Shown: positions 17,657-26,055 of the stretch, one piece after another | Layout of the letters: every line of letters begins with the position of its first letter | Position numbering within the stretch: position 1 is the first letter of the stretch | From: JBGSZX01 sp964640545 | Lineage (GTDB): Bacteria; Bdellovibrionota; UBA2428 | Assembly: GCA_964640545.1 (NCBI GenBank) | Contig: CAZXHL010000010.1 | Coordinates: forward strand, 1 to 49,812 | Length of the DNA: 49,812 bases | Direction: 5' to 3' | Translations under genes and position numbers: made by a program | Notes under the pieces: model-generated | Seen by the model: only the letters and a program-made list of their open reading frames with translations | Database searches by the model: none | Told to the model about the DNA's origin: nothing

Positions 17657-18739
17657 ATGATTGGCCAAGGAATAAGGCCCTTCAAGGGGCTTCATCTTTT
17701 CGTATGCGGGATCTTCTCGTGTCGCGCCTTTTGTTCAAACAAATTTCTTTTTCTTTTTGCTTTCCTGCTCCTACTTAGCTCCTGTGGAGAACGAATTCTA
17801 CCAACACTAGGAGATGGCGCGGAAGAGGATACGGGGCTTCCTACTTATTTTGAAACAGGTGACATCATCTTGGTTGCTGGCGGTGATGTGAATCGCAGCA
17901 CCTCCCCCTTCCCATCTCACAAGATATCTAGCTTTGATCCATCTACGGGATCTCTTAAAGAAGAACTATATTCTGCAGATTCAACAGAATTGCTCTGGGG
18001 TGCCCACATTACTTCAGATCAACGTGCTCTGGCTTTTACAATTGACGGCCCAACGGATTATGTTGCCACACTAGACCCCGTATCACTTGGAAAAGGCGCA
18101 ATGATCATTACGGCACTGTCTGGCGCTACGATGCGCGCCCTAGTAAATATTGCGGACGGATCATGGTTAGTTGCAGAAGCGCGTAATGCCATCGAAAAAT
18201 TTAATTCTAGTTACGCAAACCAGACGGGAAACGGTTTTCGAATGACATCGAATCTCGGTTACGTTAACCGCATCCGGGCAATATCAGGAGATCGTTTCAT
18301 GATTCTTCAGTCGCAGAATGGCGATGACAGACCACGCGTTTTCAACAATGCCAACGCTAGCTCTGCGACCGTTGTCAACCTAGGTCTTAGCTGTGGTAAC
18401 AACTGTGATATACATGATGTCGTCGAACTTCCAGACGGGCGCTTTGTCTTTAGTGTAATGAACTCTAGCTACAATAGTCTTCTCATCACAAACTCATCTT
18501 TCGTGGTTCAGGGAGAACTATTCAAAGATGAAGTCAACCTTCCTGGCCCAGCCACAATGGCGCTAATAGACACTAACAATCTGCTTGTCTGCACTTATCT
18601 AAACGGAAATTGTGAAAAAATTACAGTTAGTGGGAATACCGGAAGCATCTCCCCCATCAGTCCTTTTATCTCGCACCCCATCTACTCTAGAAATATTACG
18701 GATATTGTCGTAGTGCCCGAAGGTTTTTATGAACAATAA
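17657..18739 (+). CDS. Hypothetical lipoprotein, possibly beta-propeller-like
   Basis: A 360-residue protein with a long hydrophobic N-terminus ending in a lipobox (LLLLSSC at about residue 43). The mature part is beta-rich with repeated stretches of the type ALSGATMRALVNIADGSWLVAEA and DIHDVVELPDGRFVFSV, reminiscent of propeller blades. I recognise no family. It overlaps the next gene (an outer-membrane barrel) by 11 nt, so the two are probably made together and may form an envelope pair. Confidence 0.65.
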   Translation: MIGQGIRPFKGLHLFVCGIFSCRAFCSNKFLFLFAFLLLLSSCGERILPTLGDGAEEDTGLPTYFETGDIILVAGGDVNRSTSPFPSHKISSFDPSTGSLKEELYSADSTELLWGAHITSDQRALAFTIDGPTDYVATLDPVSLGKGAMIITALSGATMRALVNIADGSWLVAEARNAIEKFNSSYANQTGNGFRMTSNLGYVNRIRAISGDRFMILQSQNGDDRPRVFNNANASSATVVNLGLSCGNNCDIHDVVELPDGRFVFSVMNSSYNSLLITNSSFVVQGELFKDEVNLPGPATMALIDTNNLLVCTYLNGNCEKITVSGNTGSISPISPFISHPIYSRNITDIVVVPEGFYEQ

Positions 18740-19367
18740 AATCATCTGCGCCATACTTGCGGTTTCATTCTGCCAAACAGCCGTCGCTCGAAAAGAAAAG
18801 ATCGACTACGAGCAAGACTTCAATTCTTTACTAACTCTAAGCGGAAAAGCCGGCTACTCTTTGGGAAATCTATTCGGAAGTGGAACTGTTCCGACTTTTT
18901 CGGGGGCGATGTACGGTGGTGAAGTTGAATATATCTTTGGTAGAGCCTATTTTTCTGTGGCTCCATTTTTTGAATATCGATGGATGCGTATACAAAATAG
19001 CGCAAACACCTTAACCAGCACAGACTCTTGGCAACAAAGCTATTGGGGCGGTGGCTTACGAGTCTATACGGGACGAGCCTTTTTCAAGGCTGGCTATGGA
19101 AGCTCTTCCGTTACAGAAAGTATCTCCATCAGTGGAAATACCGCACGCTATACGGCTTCTCCCAAAACGCTCTTGCTGGGCGCTGGAATGAGCTGGGTAT
19201 TTCCCCGATATTTAAGAGTCGAAATGGGGGCCGACATGATGCACACAAAAGTTCGGCTTATAGACGGTAACTTCCCAGCTAGAAGAGATTTGTTTCATTA
19301 TTCAGCCTACCTAGCCCTTAAGTTAGTTTTAGATTCCGGCTATAGGTCCACAGGCAAAAAGAAATAA
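18729..19367 (+). CDS. Small outer-membrane beta-barrel protein
   Basis: A 212-residue protein with a signal peptide ending near QTAVA and a series of amphipathic strands with aromatic girdles (EVEYIFGRAYFSVAPFFEYRW, FFKAGYGSSS, LRVEMGADMM). The size suggests an 8- to 10-stranded barrel of the OmpA/OmpX/OmpW kind. It overlaps the preceding lipoprotein gene by 11 nt. No specific family was recognised. Confidence 0.65.
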   Translation: MNNKIICAILAVSFCQTAVARKEKIDYEQDFNSLLTLSGKAGYSLGNLFGSGTVPTFSGAMYGGEVEYIFGRAYFSVAPFFEYRWMRIQNSANTLTSTDSWQQSYWGGGLRVYTGRAFFKAGYGSSSVTESISISGNTARYTASPKTLLLGAGMSWVFPRYLRVEMGADMMHTKVRLIDGNFPARRDLFHYSAYLALKLVLDSGYRSTGKKK

Positions 19368-19428
19368 GCTTCTACTTCGATAACGGCACCTTCGCCACAT
19401 ACAATATGGCCCATAGGCAAGTCCGGTT

Positions 19429-20703
19429 TTAAGACTGAAGAATCTGCGTCGCCCTCTGTGCGAGCCCCTCAACAATTGAGGTGAAGTTTCTAAACGTTTC
19501 TAACTTTGATTCTCCAAAACGCTCAAGCAGCTCTTCTCTTACCAAACTCACTTTAGCCGTTCCACCTGTGCAGCAGACTCTATCAATGTCCGACGCCTTC
19601 AAACCTGCTTTCAACAATGTTTCATCCAAACCAGTAAAAATCTTCTCAATTTCTGATCGAGTATAGTTCTTGAATTGCTTGGAAGTGATCAATTCTTCAA
19701 TTTCAATACCGGGATAACTGTAGCTGACGCTTCCTTTTCCATTCATTGAAACGTCTTTCTTCGCTTTCTCTATGGCTTCAAAAACGGCAAAGCCTAACTG
19801 GTTCTCCAAAAGCACCTCCAACTGCGAAATGTATCTCACATCTTCCTCGTGCAAGGATGCAGCTTGGATGCGTTTCAAAAGATCTCGGTTCTCTCGGCTA
19901 TTGAGCAAATTAATATAGGCCGTTGAACAGAGATGCCCGATTAAACCTTTGGGCATTTGCATGACATTGCTGCCGAAAGGCACCTTATAGCGAGTTTCAC
20001 TTCCAAAATTCTCGGCCACGCGGTGTTTCATAATTTGTCCGTCAAGGACATCGCCTGCTACTGCGACTCCTCCAATGGCCAAAACATCTTCTGGCTTGAA
20101 TTCTTTTGGGGACAATTTCAAAATCGTAAAGTCAGAGGTTCCTCCCCCGAAGTCGGCGACCAGGACAAGCTCTTCCTTTTTCATTTCCAAGCGAAAACGA
20201 TAAGCAGCGGCAACAGGTTCGGGAAGAAACTCGATGTTCTTAAATCCCGCCAGTCGAGCCGCTGACTCCAGACGGTCTTGAGCCAATTGATCGAGTTCAT
20301 CATCCTCAGAAAACCGCGCTGGCCTCCCCATAATTACAGAACTAATGTCTTGTTGAAGCTGGTTGTTGGCCCGAGTGCGCATTTCTCTCAAGAAGCACCC
20401 TATGAGATCATCGAGCTTCCTTTGCTTCCCGTTGATCCATGTGCTTTCAAAACTTTTCACCGGAAGAAAACGCTTCATTGATTTCAAGAAGCGCCCTTCC
20501 ATGGATTGCTCTACGTATTCCCGCACAGCATCACTTCCAAAAGAAATTCCCGATTCCGGATGGAAGTAGATCAGGCTCCTAAGAACAGTGGGGTCTTCCG
20601 CTCTCGGATCAAGAGGCATAAGTTCTCTCACACCCTCTACATCCGCAGCACCTAGCAGTGAATTCGAAGTTCCAAAATCAACGGCATAGATCAATTCACT
20701 CAT
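19429..20703 (-). CDS. Hsp70-family protein, YegD-like
   Basis: A 424-residue actin-fold ATPase. It has the phosphate-1 motif VDFGTSNS, GRPARF, LPEPVAAAYRF, the phosphate-2 motif VADFGGGTSDF and an adenosine-site CCTGGTAKVSLVREEL. The length covers only the nucleotide-binding domain and a short tail. A DnaK-type substrate-binding domain is missing, which matches the YegD branch of atypical chaperones. The client is unknown. It is convergent with the barrel gene and divergent from the next gene. Confidence 0.85.
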   Translation of the reverse strand: MSELIYAVDFGTSNSLLGAADVEGVRELMPLDPRAEDPTVLRSLIYFHPESGISFGSDAVREYVEQSMEGRFLKSMKRFLPVKSFESTWINGKQRKLDDLIGCFLREMRTRANNQLQQDISSVIMGRPARFSEDDELDQLAQDRLESAARLAGFKNIEFLPEPVAAAYRFRLEMKKEELVLVADFGGGTSDFTILKLSPKEFKPEDVLAIGGVAVAGDVLDGQIMKHRVAENFGSETRYKVPFGSNVMQMPKGLIGHLCSTAYINLLNSRENRDLLKRIQAASLHEEDVRYISQLEVLLENQLGFAVFEAIEKAKKDVSMNGKGSVSYSYPGIEIEELITSKQFKNYTRSEIEKIFTGLDETLLKAGLKASDIDRVCCTGGTAKVSLVREELLERFGESKLETFRNFTSIVEGLAQRATQILQS

Positions 20704-20772
20704 TCAAAAGAGGATAACGTAGAAACCTACAATCCGTAAGTCCGTCATCCGGATTCCACAGAACTATGCCCC

Positions 20773-21819
20773 GTGGCCATCCGAAATTTAATGACTTATG
20801 GGCTTATTTCCTACCCCAAAAACTCCGATATAACCCAGATGCGCTTTGGTTATCCGAAAGAACGATTTAAGCACGAAAGGCAAAAGCAAGTTTTCCAGAT
20901 CTTCCTCGACGCTACTTGGATTTTACTGAGCTTTTTCGGCTTTCCGTCATCATTGTCGTGGGCAGCGGAATACACCATTTATTCAGACGCGGGAACGCCC
21001 CATAGCGAATACAACAACATTCTCCCTCGTCTACAAAATGGCGATGTACTTATCTTCTCCGAAGGCGAACGCTTTATAGTTTCTGAAATATTAGGGCACG
21101 GAAACACAACACTGATTGTCGGAGGCAGATTTGAATCGGATCAAGCCCCCGTCGCGCTGAGGATCCCGCTCTTTCAAGGCTACTTCAACGCCATCAGGCA
21201 AATTGATTTTGAAGAACGCCAAGCTCTCCTGGAGCAAACAGATTCTTCCTCACTCAAGAAACTTCAATCACAGGATGGACTACTCCAAACGAGAAGTGGG
21301 CAGACTTATCCCGACTACCTGAACTCCATGATCGACACTCAAAAAGAATTTGAAAAACTAGACGCTCCAGTTTTACCAATACTTAAATTTCGTAAAAACG
21401 AATACGCTGCCGTGCCTATTATCAAAGGAGATCTTAAAACGGGCCGCCCCCTAAATCTCGATGATTTTATCAAAGATGCTTCTCTTCGAAGCCAATTTCC
21501 CGAAGCTTCAGAATCTTTATCTGAATTAGTACGTAAGATGGCCAAGGTTGGGAACTTTGCAGATTTCGGGTTGAGACAATTTTCTTATGATTTTTCAAGC
21601 AAGCAATGGATCCTAGCGGATTGGCTTGGCTACCCCAGTCGAGCTAGTGGACTAAGTGCTTTCAGCTCACGCTCTCATCCACTAATTGCAGAAATCAGGT
21701 ACCACGACAAGGAACTCTCTCGCACTCTACAAAAAGTCATGGACTCCGAAAAGTCTCTCCTTCGCGGCAGCAACAACTCTTGCCTCCGAAACATTAAGAT
21801 TTTAGTGCTGGGATTGTAG
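20773..21819 (+). CDS. Exported protein with kinase-like fold signature (hypothetical)
   Basis: Up to 348 residues. A hydrophobic segment at about 40-64 ending in SLSWAAE looks like a signal peptide; a start at 20839 would put it closer to the N-terminus. The remainder has features suggestive of a divergent protein-kinase fold: LGHGNT (108-112, glycine-loop-like), VALR (127-130, where kinases have VAxK), then GNFADFGLRQFSYD followed by WILADW (compare HxD....N and the DFG Asp). This match is by eye and weak. The Lys to Arg and Asn to Gln changes would suggest a pseudokinase. Otherwise hypothetical. Confidence 0.5.
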   Translation: MAIRNLMTYGLISYPKNSDITQMRFGYPKERFKHERQKQVFQIFLDATWILLSFFGFPSSLSWAAEYTIYSDAGTPHSEYNNILPRLQNGDVLIFSEGERFIVSEILGHGNTTLIVGGRFESDQAPVALRIPLFQGYFNAIRQIDFEERQALLEQTDSSSLKKLQSQDGLLQTRSGQTYPDYLNSMIDTQKEFEKLDAPVLPILKFRKNEYAAVPIIKGDLKTGRPLNLDDFIKDASLRSQFPEASESLSELVRKMAKVGNFADFGLRQFSYDFSSKQWILADWLGYPSRASGLSAFSSRSHPLIAEIRYHDKELSRTLQKVMDSEKSLLRGSNNSCLRNIKILVLGL

Positions 21820-21872
21820 TGCGGATTGTGTCTAGTTGATTCTAAATCTTTCCCAATTTCTTGAGTTTTAAT

Positions 21873-21915
21873 CTCCAAATTTTGGTCTGCTTCTTGCGAA
21901 GACCAAAATTTGGAG
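21873..21915. repeat. 16-bp perfect inverted repeat covering the SD of the four-helix-bundle gene
   Basis: CTCCAAATTTTGGTCT (21873-21888) is exactly complementary to 21900-21915, with an 11-base loop. The right arm contains the start of the GGAGGTG SD used by the gene at 21923, so in RNA the hairpin would hide the SD. Alternatively it marks the boundary of an inserted cassette. Confidence 0.8.
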
Positions 21916-21922
21916 GTGAAGA

Positions 21923-22252
21923 GTGAAAACATTTAAAACATTGGAGTTGGCGATTGAATTTTATAGATCTTGTGAAGATTCAGAGCTGAAGGGAAATCTT
22001 AAAGATCAGTTGTTGAGAGCAAGCTCATCGATTGCCCTTAATCTTTCCGAAGGCAATGCGAAGCATACCGTGAAAGAGAAGAAACGCTTCTACAATATGG
22101 CATATGCTTCCCAAAAAGAGTGTCAGACGATATTGAGGCTATATTCTGGCAATTGTCAGGATCTAGAGCATGAAGCCGACCGTATTGGAGCCCATCTCTT
22201 TAGGCTATTAGATTCAAATCTTAGGGTGTTTCAGAATACCGAATACGGTTAA
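21923..22252 (+). CDS. Four-helix bundle protein (23S rRNA intervening-sequence / Avd-like family)
   Basis: A 109-residue all-helical protein. The pattern is typical of the TIGR02436 family: LELAIEFYRSCE..., then LKDQLLRASSSIALNLSEGNAK (compare QLRRAAVSIPSNIAEG) and KKRFYNMAYASQKECQTIL. Relatives are encoded in intervening sequences of 23S rRNA and as accessory (Avd) proteins of diversity-generating retroelements; their function is otherwise unknown. Here the gene is outside an rRNA operon. It starts with GTG behind GGAGGTG. It is bracketed by two palindromes, the second spanning its stop codon, and sits 3' of tRNA-Glu. Confidence 0.85.
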   Translation: MKTFKTLELAIEFYRSCEDSELKGNLKDQLLRASSSIALNLSEGNAKHTVKEKKRFYNMAYASQKECQTILRLYSGNCQDLEHEADRIGAHLFRLLDSNLRVFQNTEYG

Positions 22253-22265
22253 CGGTATTCGGTAT
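22236..22265. repeat. 30-bp near-perfect palindrome across the four-helix gene stop codon
   Basis: ATACCGAATAC (22236-22246) is complementary to 22255-22265, with a GTTAAC palindrome in the centre and one mismatch overall. It spans the TAA at 22250-22252 and ends 7 bases from the 3' end of tRNA-Glu. No T run follows, so it is not a typical terminator. Confidence 0.75.
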
Positions 22266-22272
22266 AGAATAA

Positions 22273-22348
22273 TGGCGATCCCACGGGGAGTCGAACCCCG
22301 GTTGCCTGGATGAAAACCAGGTGTCCTAGGCCTCTAGACGATGGGATC
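22273..22348 (-). tRNA. tRNA-Glu (TTC)
   Basis: A 76-nt cloverleaf on the minus strand. The acceptor stem is GATCCCA/TGGGATC with discriminator G and encoded CCA. The D arm GTCTAGAGGCCTAGGAC is typical of tRNA-Glu. The anticodon stem CCTGG/CCAGG encloses the loop TTTTCAT (anticodon TTC), and the T arm contains GTTCGAC. Confidence 0.98.
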
Positions 22349-22368
22349 GTTAAGAGAACTGGTGTCTT

Positions 22369-22395
22369 ATCCTATATTTATAGGGGTTTAATCAA
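22369..22395 (-). promoter_or_regulatory. Promoter candidate for tRNA-Glu
   Basis: On the minus strand TTGATT (-35, at 22390-22395) is followed after 15 to 17 bases by an A/T-rich TATAGGAT segment, roughly 20 to 25 bases before the tRNA 5' end. The -10 match is modest. Confidence 0.4.
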
Positions 22396-22444
22396 GCCCT
22401 TTTGGAAAAATAATTCATTTTCTTCAAATAGACGTAATTAACCC

Positions 22445-22470
22445 TTGAAAGTCAGCTCTAACTCTATAAT
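22445..22470 (+). promoter_or_regulatory. Promoter candidate directly in front of the AceE-like gene
   Basis: TTGAAA (22445-22450) and a consensus TATAAT (22465-22470) lie just before the ATG at 22483. Spacing is 14 bases to TATAAT, or 16 to an overlapping TAATTT. Only 12 bases separate the -10 from the ATG, so transcription would begin within a few bases of the start codon. No SD is present, consistent with a nearly leaderless mRNA. Confidence 0.5.
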
Positions 22471-22482
22471 TTTACAGCGCTT

Positions 22483-25338
22483 ATGGCAAAGAACCCCTGG
22501 AAACTCACCAACGCTCCCAAGCTTCCTAAAACAGAAGTTTTGGAATCCATTATGACTCGCGCACATTCTCACGTGATGTCGATGATCCACATTGCCAATC
22601 ATCGCAAAGACAAAGAGAAAGGTGATCCAAAAGTTGGTGGTCACCCCGCAGCTTGTGCCTCCTCTTTGCACCTTCTATCCACTTTGCACTTGGCTGTTAG
22701 AAATCCACAAGACTTCATGGCCGTAAAACCACACGCATCTCCGGTGGATCACGCCAACAATTATTTGCTCAGACTTTTTTGGGAAGGCGACAACACCAAA
22801 ACTTTTGATTGGATGAAAGACGATCGCATGAAACTTGCGATGAAGAACCTTCGCCATTTTACACATTCTGGTGAACCTGTTTTCCAAAGCTATCACTCCA
22901 CTGTAGACCCCGATCATTGGAACGTTCTCCCTTCTGGATCAGTGGGTATTCCTCCCGTAAACGCGATCTACCTAGCCCACGCCTACCGTATGGCTGAAAA
23001 ACACGGATACAACGTTCCTCAAGACGCTCACTTTTGGTGCCTGATGGGAGACTCAGAATTCCGCGAGGGCTCACTCTCTGAAGTGATGCCTGAAGCTGCA
23101 GAACGAAACCTTGGTAACGTCACCTGGATCCTCGACTACAACCGCCAGTCTCTCGATGGTCACCGCGTTCTCAATGAAGAAGGCCTCGGCTCAAAAGATA
23201 ACGACCGAGTCGAAGACATGATGCGCGCCAACGGCTGGGACGTCATCCAACTCCGTCACGGAAGCTTCCGTGAAAAGGTATTCGCCCAAAAAGACGGCGA
23301 AGCGCTTCGAAGTGTTTTTGAAGAAGCCCTTCCCGACTTTGAGTTCCAAGCTATGCTTGCTGGTCAAAACGCCAAACAAATCAAAGACGCTGTTGGCCGC
23401 TACGACAAAGCCGCTCAAAAAGTTTTGTCAGGCCTCAAAGACGAAGAAGTCGTCAAGTTCATCAACGACCTAGGTGGACACGACGTTGAGAAGCTCATCG
23501 AAGTCTTCAACGCTTCCAAAGAAGATCCTGAAAAACCAACGATGATCATCGCCCACACTCTCAAGGGCTGGAAACTCACCAGTCAGGCCAAATCTGCCAA
23601 CCACAACACCATGATCGAGGAGGACGAAGTTATCGCCATTCGAAACGGCCTTGGACTCAAGGGCGAAGACTACTTCAACTTCGAGCACTTCGACGCTGGC
23701 ACTCCAGAAGCAAAATATTTAGCAGAACGCGGTGAATGGCTACGTAAAGGCATGCAAGCTCAGCAAGAGCTCAAGGCCCAAAACCTCGAAGCGACTAGGA
23801 AAAAAGTTATCGATTCCAAAGCGCTCGAGAATTTTCCCACAGAACTAGGGATCAACCTCAAATTCGTCCCCCTCATTCACACTCAGTGGATGATTGGACA
23901 GCTCTCCGCCAAACTCACTCGTATTGCTGAAACACCTCTCGATGAAAAGGATCTCAAAGAAGGTCAAAAAGCGCTGAGTGACGATGAGCGCAAACTCAAA
24001 GTTCTTGCCGATGGTTTCATCACCATGGCGCCAGACGTCGGAACTTCGACGAACCTGAACTCCACTCTCGACGGCCGCATCTTTGGACCGGAGACAGAAG
24101 ACTTCGAAGGCCAATATGGCGTTCAAGACTCCAAGACTCCTCACCTCGTACCACACGAAAACAGCACATCACGCTTCATTCGTTTCGATATCGCAGAGTC
24201 CAACACCATGAGCTGCGTGGGAAGTTACGGAATGATGCCTCACTATACGGGTAATCCTATCCTGCCGATGATGACCGTCTATGACTTCTTTATCAAACGT
24301 GCGCTCGACCAATATTTTTATAATGCTTACTGGAAATCCAGCTTCATCTGTGTGGGAACTCCCGCAGGTGTGACGCTTTCTCCAGAGGGCGCTCAGCACG
24401 GATGGAAGTCTGACATTCAAATCGCAAACTCCATCACTTGGGAGCCTGCTTACTGCCAGGAGCTCGATTGGATCTACGCAGAATCCATCAAGCGCCATCT
24501 CTTCACTCTCGTTGAAGGCGAAAAATCTCCCAATGGAAATGCCGGACGAAGCGCCGTTCTCATCCGCTGCGTGACTCGCGCGCTTGAACAAAAAGAAATG
24601 CTTAAGAGACTCAAGACTCACAAACGCTTCGAAGGAAAGTCCGATGCCGACATCCTTGAGTCCACGAGAAAAGACTGCCTAGAGGGCGGATACTACCTTG
24701 TCGATCACCGAGGCAAAGACGGCTACCGCCCTAGTGAAAACGTTGTGAATCTCTTTACAATGGGAGCACTTGTCACCGAAGCCCTTCAAGCCAGTGACAA
24801 ACTTCTTGAAGAAGGCATCTTCGCCAACGTCATCCAAGTTAGTTCGCCAGATCTTCTTCTCGGAAATCTTGCCGAGCAAAACAACTACAAACATCTCAAG
24901 CAAGGCCTAGGTATCACCGGAGATCTATTCACACGAGTGACCGCTAACGCTGAATCTGCTGCCAAAGCAAGCATGAATGGAACCTACCCTCCTCAGCACA
25001 TCGGCCCCCGCCCCTTCGACACCCTCACGGCTAGTCATGCAGGTGCAGCTCAGCTTATGACACTTGCAGGAAGAAGAATTCCAATCGTTAGTGTTCACGA
25101 CGGCGAGCCTGGAATCCTCGACAACATTGGATCTTGCGTTGGCACACTTCACAAGTCACTCGCGACTCGCAAACACTCCAAGTGTGGACGCCCGAGCGAC
25201 ATTTACGCGTATCACGGCATGGACCCTGATACGATTGTAGCGTCCGTTCATAGTGTGATGGAAGAAAGTGCTTTGAGTGAAATTCGGATTGAAGCCCCCC
25301 TTGCCCAGGCGATGAGCCAAGGAACGGCCAGAGTTTAA
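22483..25338 (+). CDS. aceE: Homodimeric pyruvate dehydrogenase E1-type (AceE-like) 2-oxo acid dehydrogenase
   Basis: A 951-residue thiamine-diphosphate enzyme with the layout of AceE: HPAACAS near residue 54, a TPP/Mg motif of the form GDSEFREG (189-196) continuing to DYNRQSLDG (218-226), GGHD at about 328 and PTMIIAHTLKGW. A C-terminal transketolase-type half contains GTPAGVTLSPEGAQHGW. AceE decarboxylates pyruvate and acetylates the lipoyl E2. The first Gly-Asp-Gly of the TPP motif reads GDS. No E2 or E3 gene lies alongside. Related enzymes act on 2-oxobutyrate, so the substrate is inferred. A consensus -10 box lies 12 bases before the start and there is no SD. Confidence 0.85.
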   Translation: MAKNPWKLTNAPKLPKTEVLESIMTRAHSHVMSMIHIANHRKDKEKGDPKVGGHPAACASSLHLLSTLHLAVRNPQDFMAVKPHASPVDHANNYLLRLFWEGDNTKTFDWMKDDRMKLAMKNLRHFTHSGEPVFQSYHSTVDPDHWNVLPSGSVGIPPVNAIYLAHAYRMAEKHGYNVPQDAHFWCLMGDSEFREGSLSEVMPEAAERNLGNVTWILDYNRQSLDGHRVLNEEGLGSKDNDRVEDMMRANGWDVIQLRHGSFREKVFAQKDGEALRSVFEEALPDFEFQAMLAGQNAKQIKDAVGRYDKAAQKVLSGLKDEEVVKFINDLGGHDVEKLIEVFNASKEDPEKPTMIIAHTLKGWKLTSQAKSANHNTMIEEDEVIAIRNGLGLKGEDYFNFEHFDAGTPEAKYLAERGEWLRKGMQAQQELKAQNLEATRKKVIDSKALENFPTELGINLKFVPLIHTQWMIGQLSAKLTRIAETPLDEKDLKEGQKALSDDERKLKVLADGFITMAPDVGTSTNLNSTLDGRIFGPETEDFEGQYGVQDSKTPHLVPHENSTSRFIRFDIAESNTMSCVGSYGMMPHYTGNPILPMMTVYDFFIKRALDQYFYNAYWKSSFICVGTPAGVTLSPEGAQHGWKSDIQIANSITWEPAYCQELDWIYAESIKRHLFTLVEGEKSPNGNAGRSAVLIRCVTRALEQKEMLKRLKTHKRFEGKSDADILESTRKDCLEGGYYLVDHRGKDGYRPSENVVNLFTMGALVTEALQASDKLLEEGIFANVIQVSSPDLLLGNLAEQNNYKHLKQGLGITGDLFTRVTANAESAAKASMNGTYPPQHIGPRPFDTLTASHAGAAQLMTLAGRRIPIVSVHDGEPGILDNIGSCVGTLHKSLATRKHSKCGRPSDIYAYHGMDPDTIVASVHSVMEESALSEIRIEAPLAQAMSQGTARV

Positions 25339-25375
25339 GCCATAAGCCGACCCGCTTAAAAGCGAATCAAACTTC

Positions 25376-25407
25376 TAAGCCCATATACTAAAAAGTGTGT
25401 GGGCTTA
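25376..25407 (+). terminator. Hairpin after the AceE-like gene
   Basis: TAAGCCCATATACT (25376-25389) pairs with AGTGTGTGGGCTTA (25394-25407) through 14 bp around an AAAA loop. The two G-T pairs are wobble only when the plus strand is transcribed. The T tract is poor (TTC), so this is a likely but not classical terminator. It reaches into the stop codon of the convergent gene. Confidence 0.6.
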
Positions 25408-26055
25408 TTCATATCCAATTTTATTGATCTTCATCTTAAAATAACTTTTAGATTGGTCGGAGTCTGACCCGATCCATATAGCCACGGCCTCAAAGCCATC
25501 AGTATAATTCATCTCAAACTCAAATTTACCCGGAGCATCTAAGCGCCCCATGACCGTTTCATTAAAGTAAGAACTCATGGGATGCTCTCTTTGATTCCAC
25601 TTAGGCGATCCTGTCCATGCAAGCAAACCCAAGTCAATCGTTTTGAGCCCCGCACCTTTTGAATCAGCAAGCTGCTCCAGCTCCACGAGCCAGTTATCAG
25701 CAAATTTCTTTTCCACCCAAGAAAGGCGCCTGTCTCCCGACCAGACCGGACCTATTCTTAATGGAAAATCGTCAACTTCTTCCTTAGAATTAATATTTGG
25801 ATTCGCAATGGCCTCACCATTTACAAAGATCTTCTTAATGGCCTTAGGCTTTTCAAAAACATAAAGAAATATTCCAGAAGAAGCGTTTGCATCTACATTG
25901 AGGATCCCTTCAGAAAATTCATACTTCGTCTTTGCACCTTTCCCAAAATCCAAATACTTCCAGCGCTCAGAATCAGGACTCAAAGGCAAAAAAGCCAGAG
26001 CCCACATTGGGACTCCGGCTTTCATCACCAATATTTTTAGACGATCTAAACTCAC
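25405..26055 (-). CDS. Hypothetical protein downstream of the M16 pair
   Basis: A 216-residue protein with a weakly hydrophobic N-terminus (MWALAFLPLSPDS) and a beta-rich body including WVEKKFADNWLVELEQ and AVAIWIGSDSDQSKSYFKMKINKI. It may be exported and fold as a ligand-binding beta sandwich. I recognise no family. The start is GTG overlapping the stop of the upstream M16-like gene by 4 nt (GTGA), so it is the last member of a three-gene operon. Confidence 0.7.
   Translation of the reverse strand: MSLDRLKILVMKAGVPMWALAFLPLSPDSERWKYLDFGKGAKTKYEFSEGILNVDANASSGIFLYVFEKPKAIKKIFVNGEAIANPNINSKEEVDDFPLRIGPVWSGDRRLSWVEKKFADNWLVELEQLADSKGAGLKTIDLGLLAWTGSPKWNQREHPMSSYFNETVMGRLDAPGKFEFEMNYTDGFEAVAIWIGSDSDQSKSYFKMKINKIGYE

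Noticed and set aside
25405..26055. Assignment of this protein to a known DUF
   Set aside because: Some resemblance to carbohydrate-binding or DUF3047-like proteins was considered, but no motif supports it.
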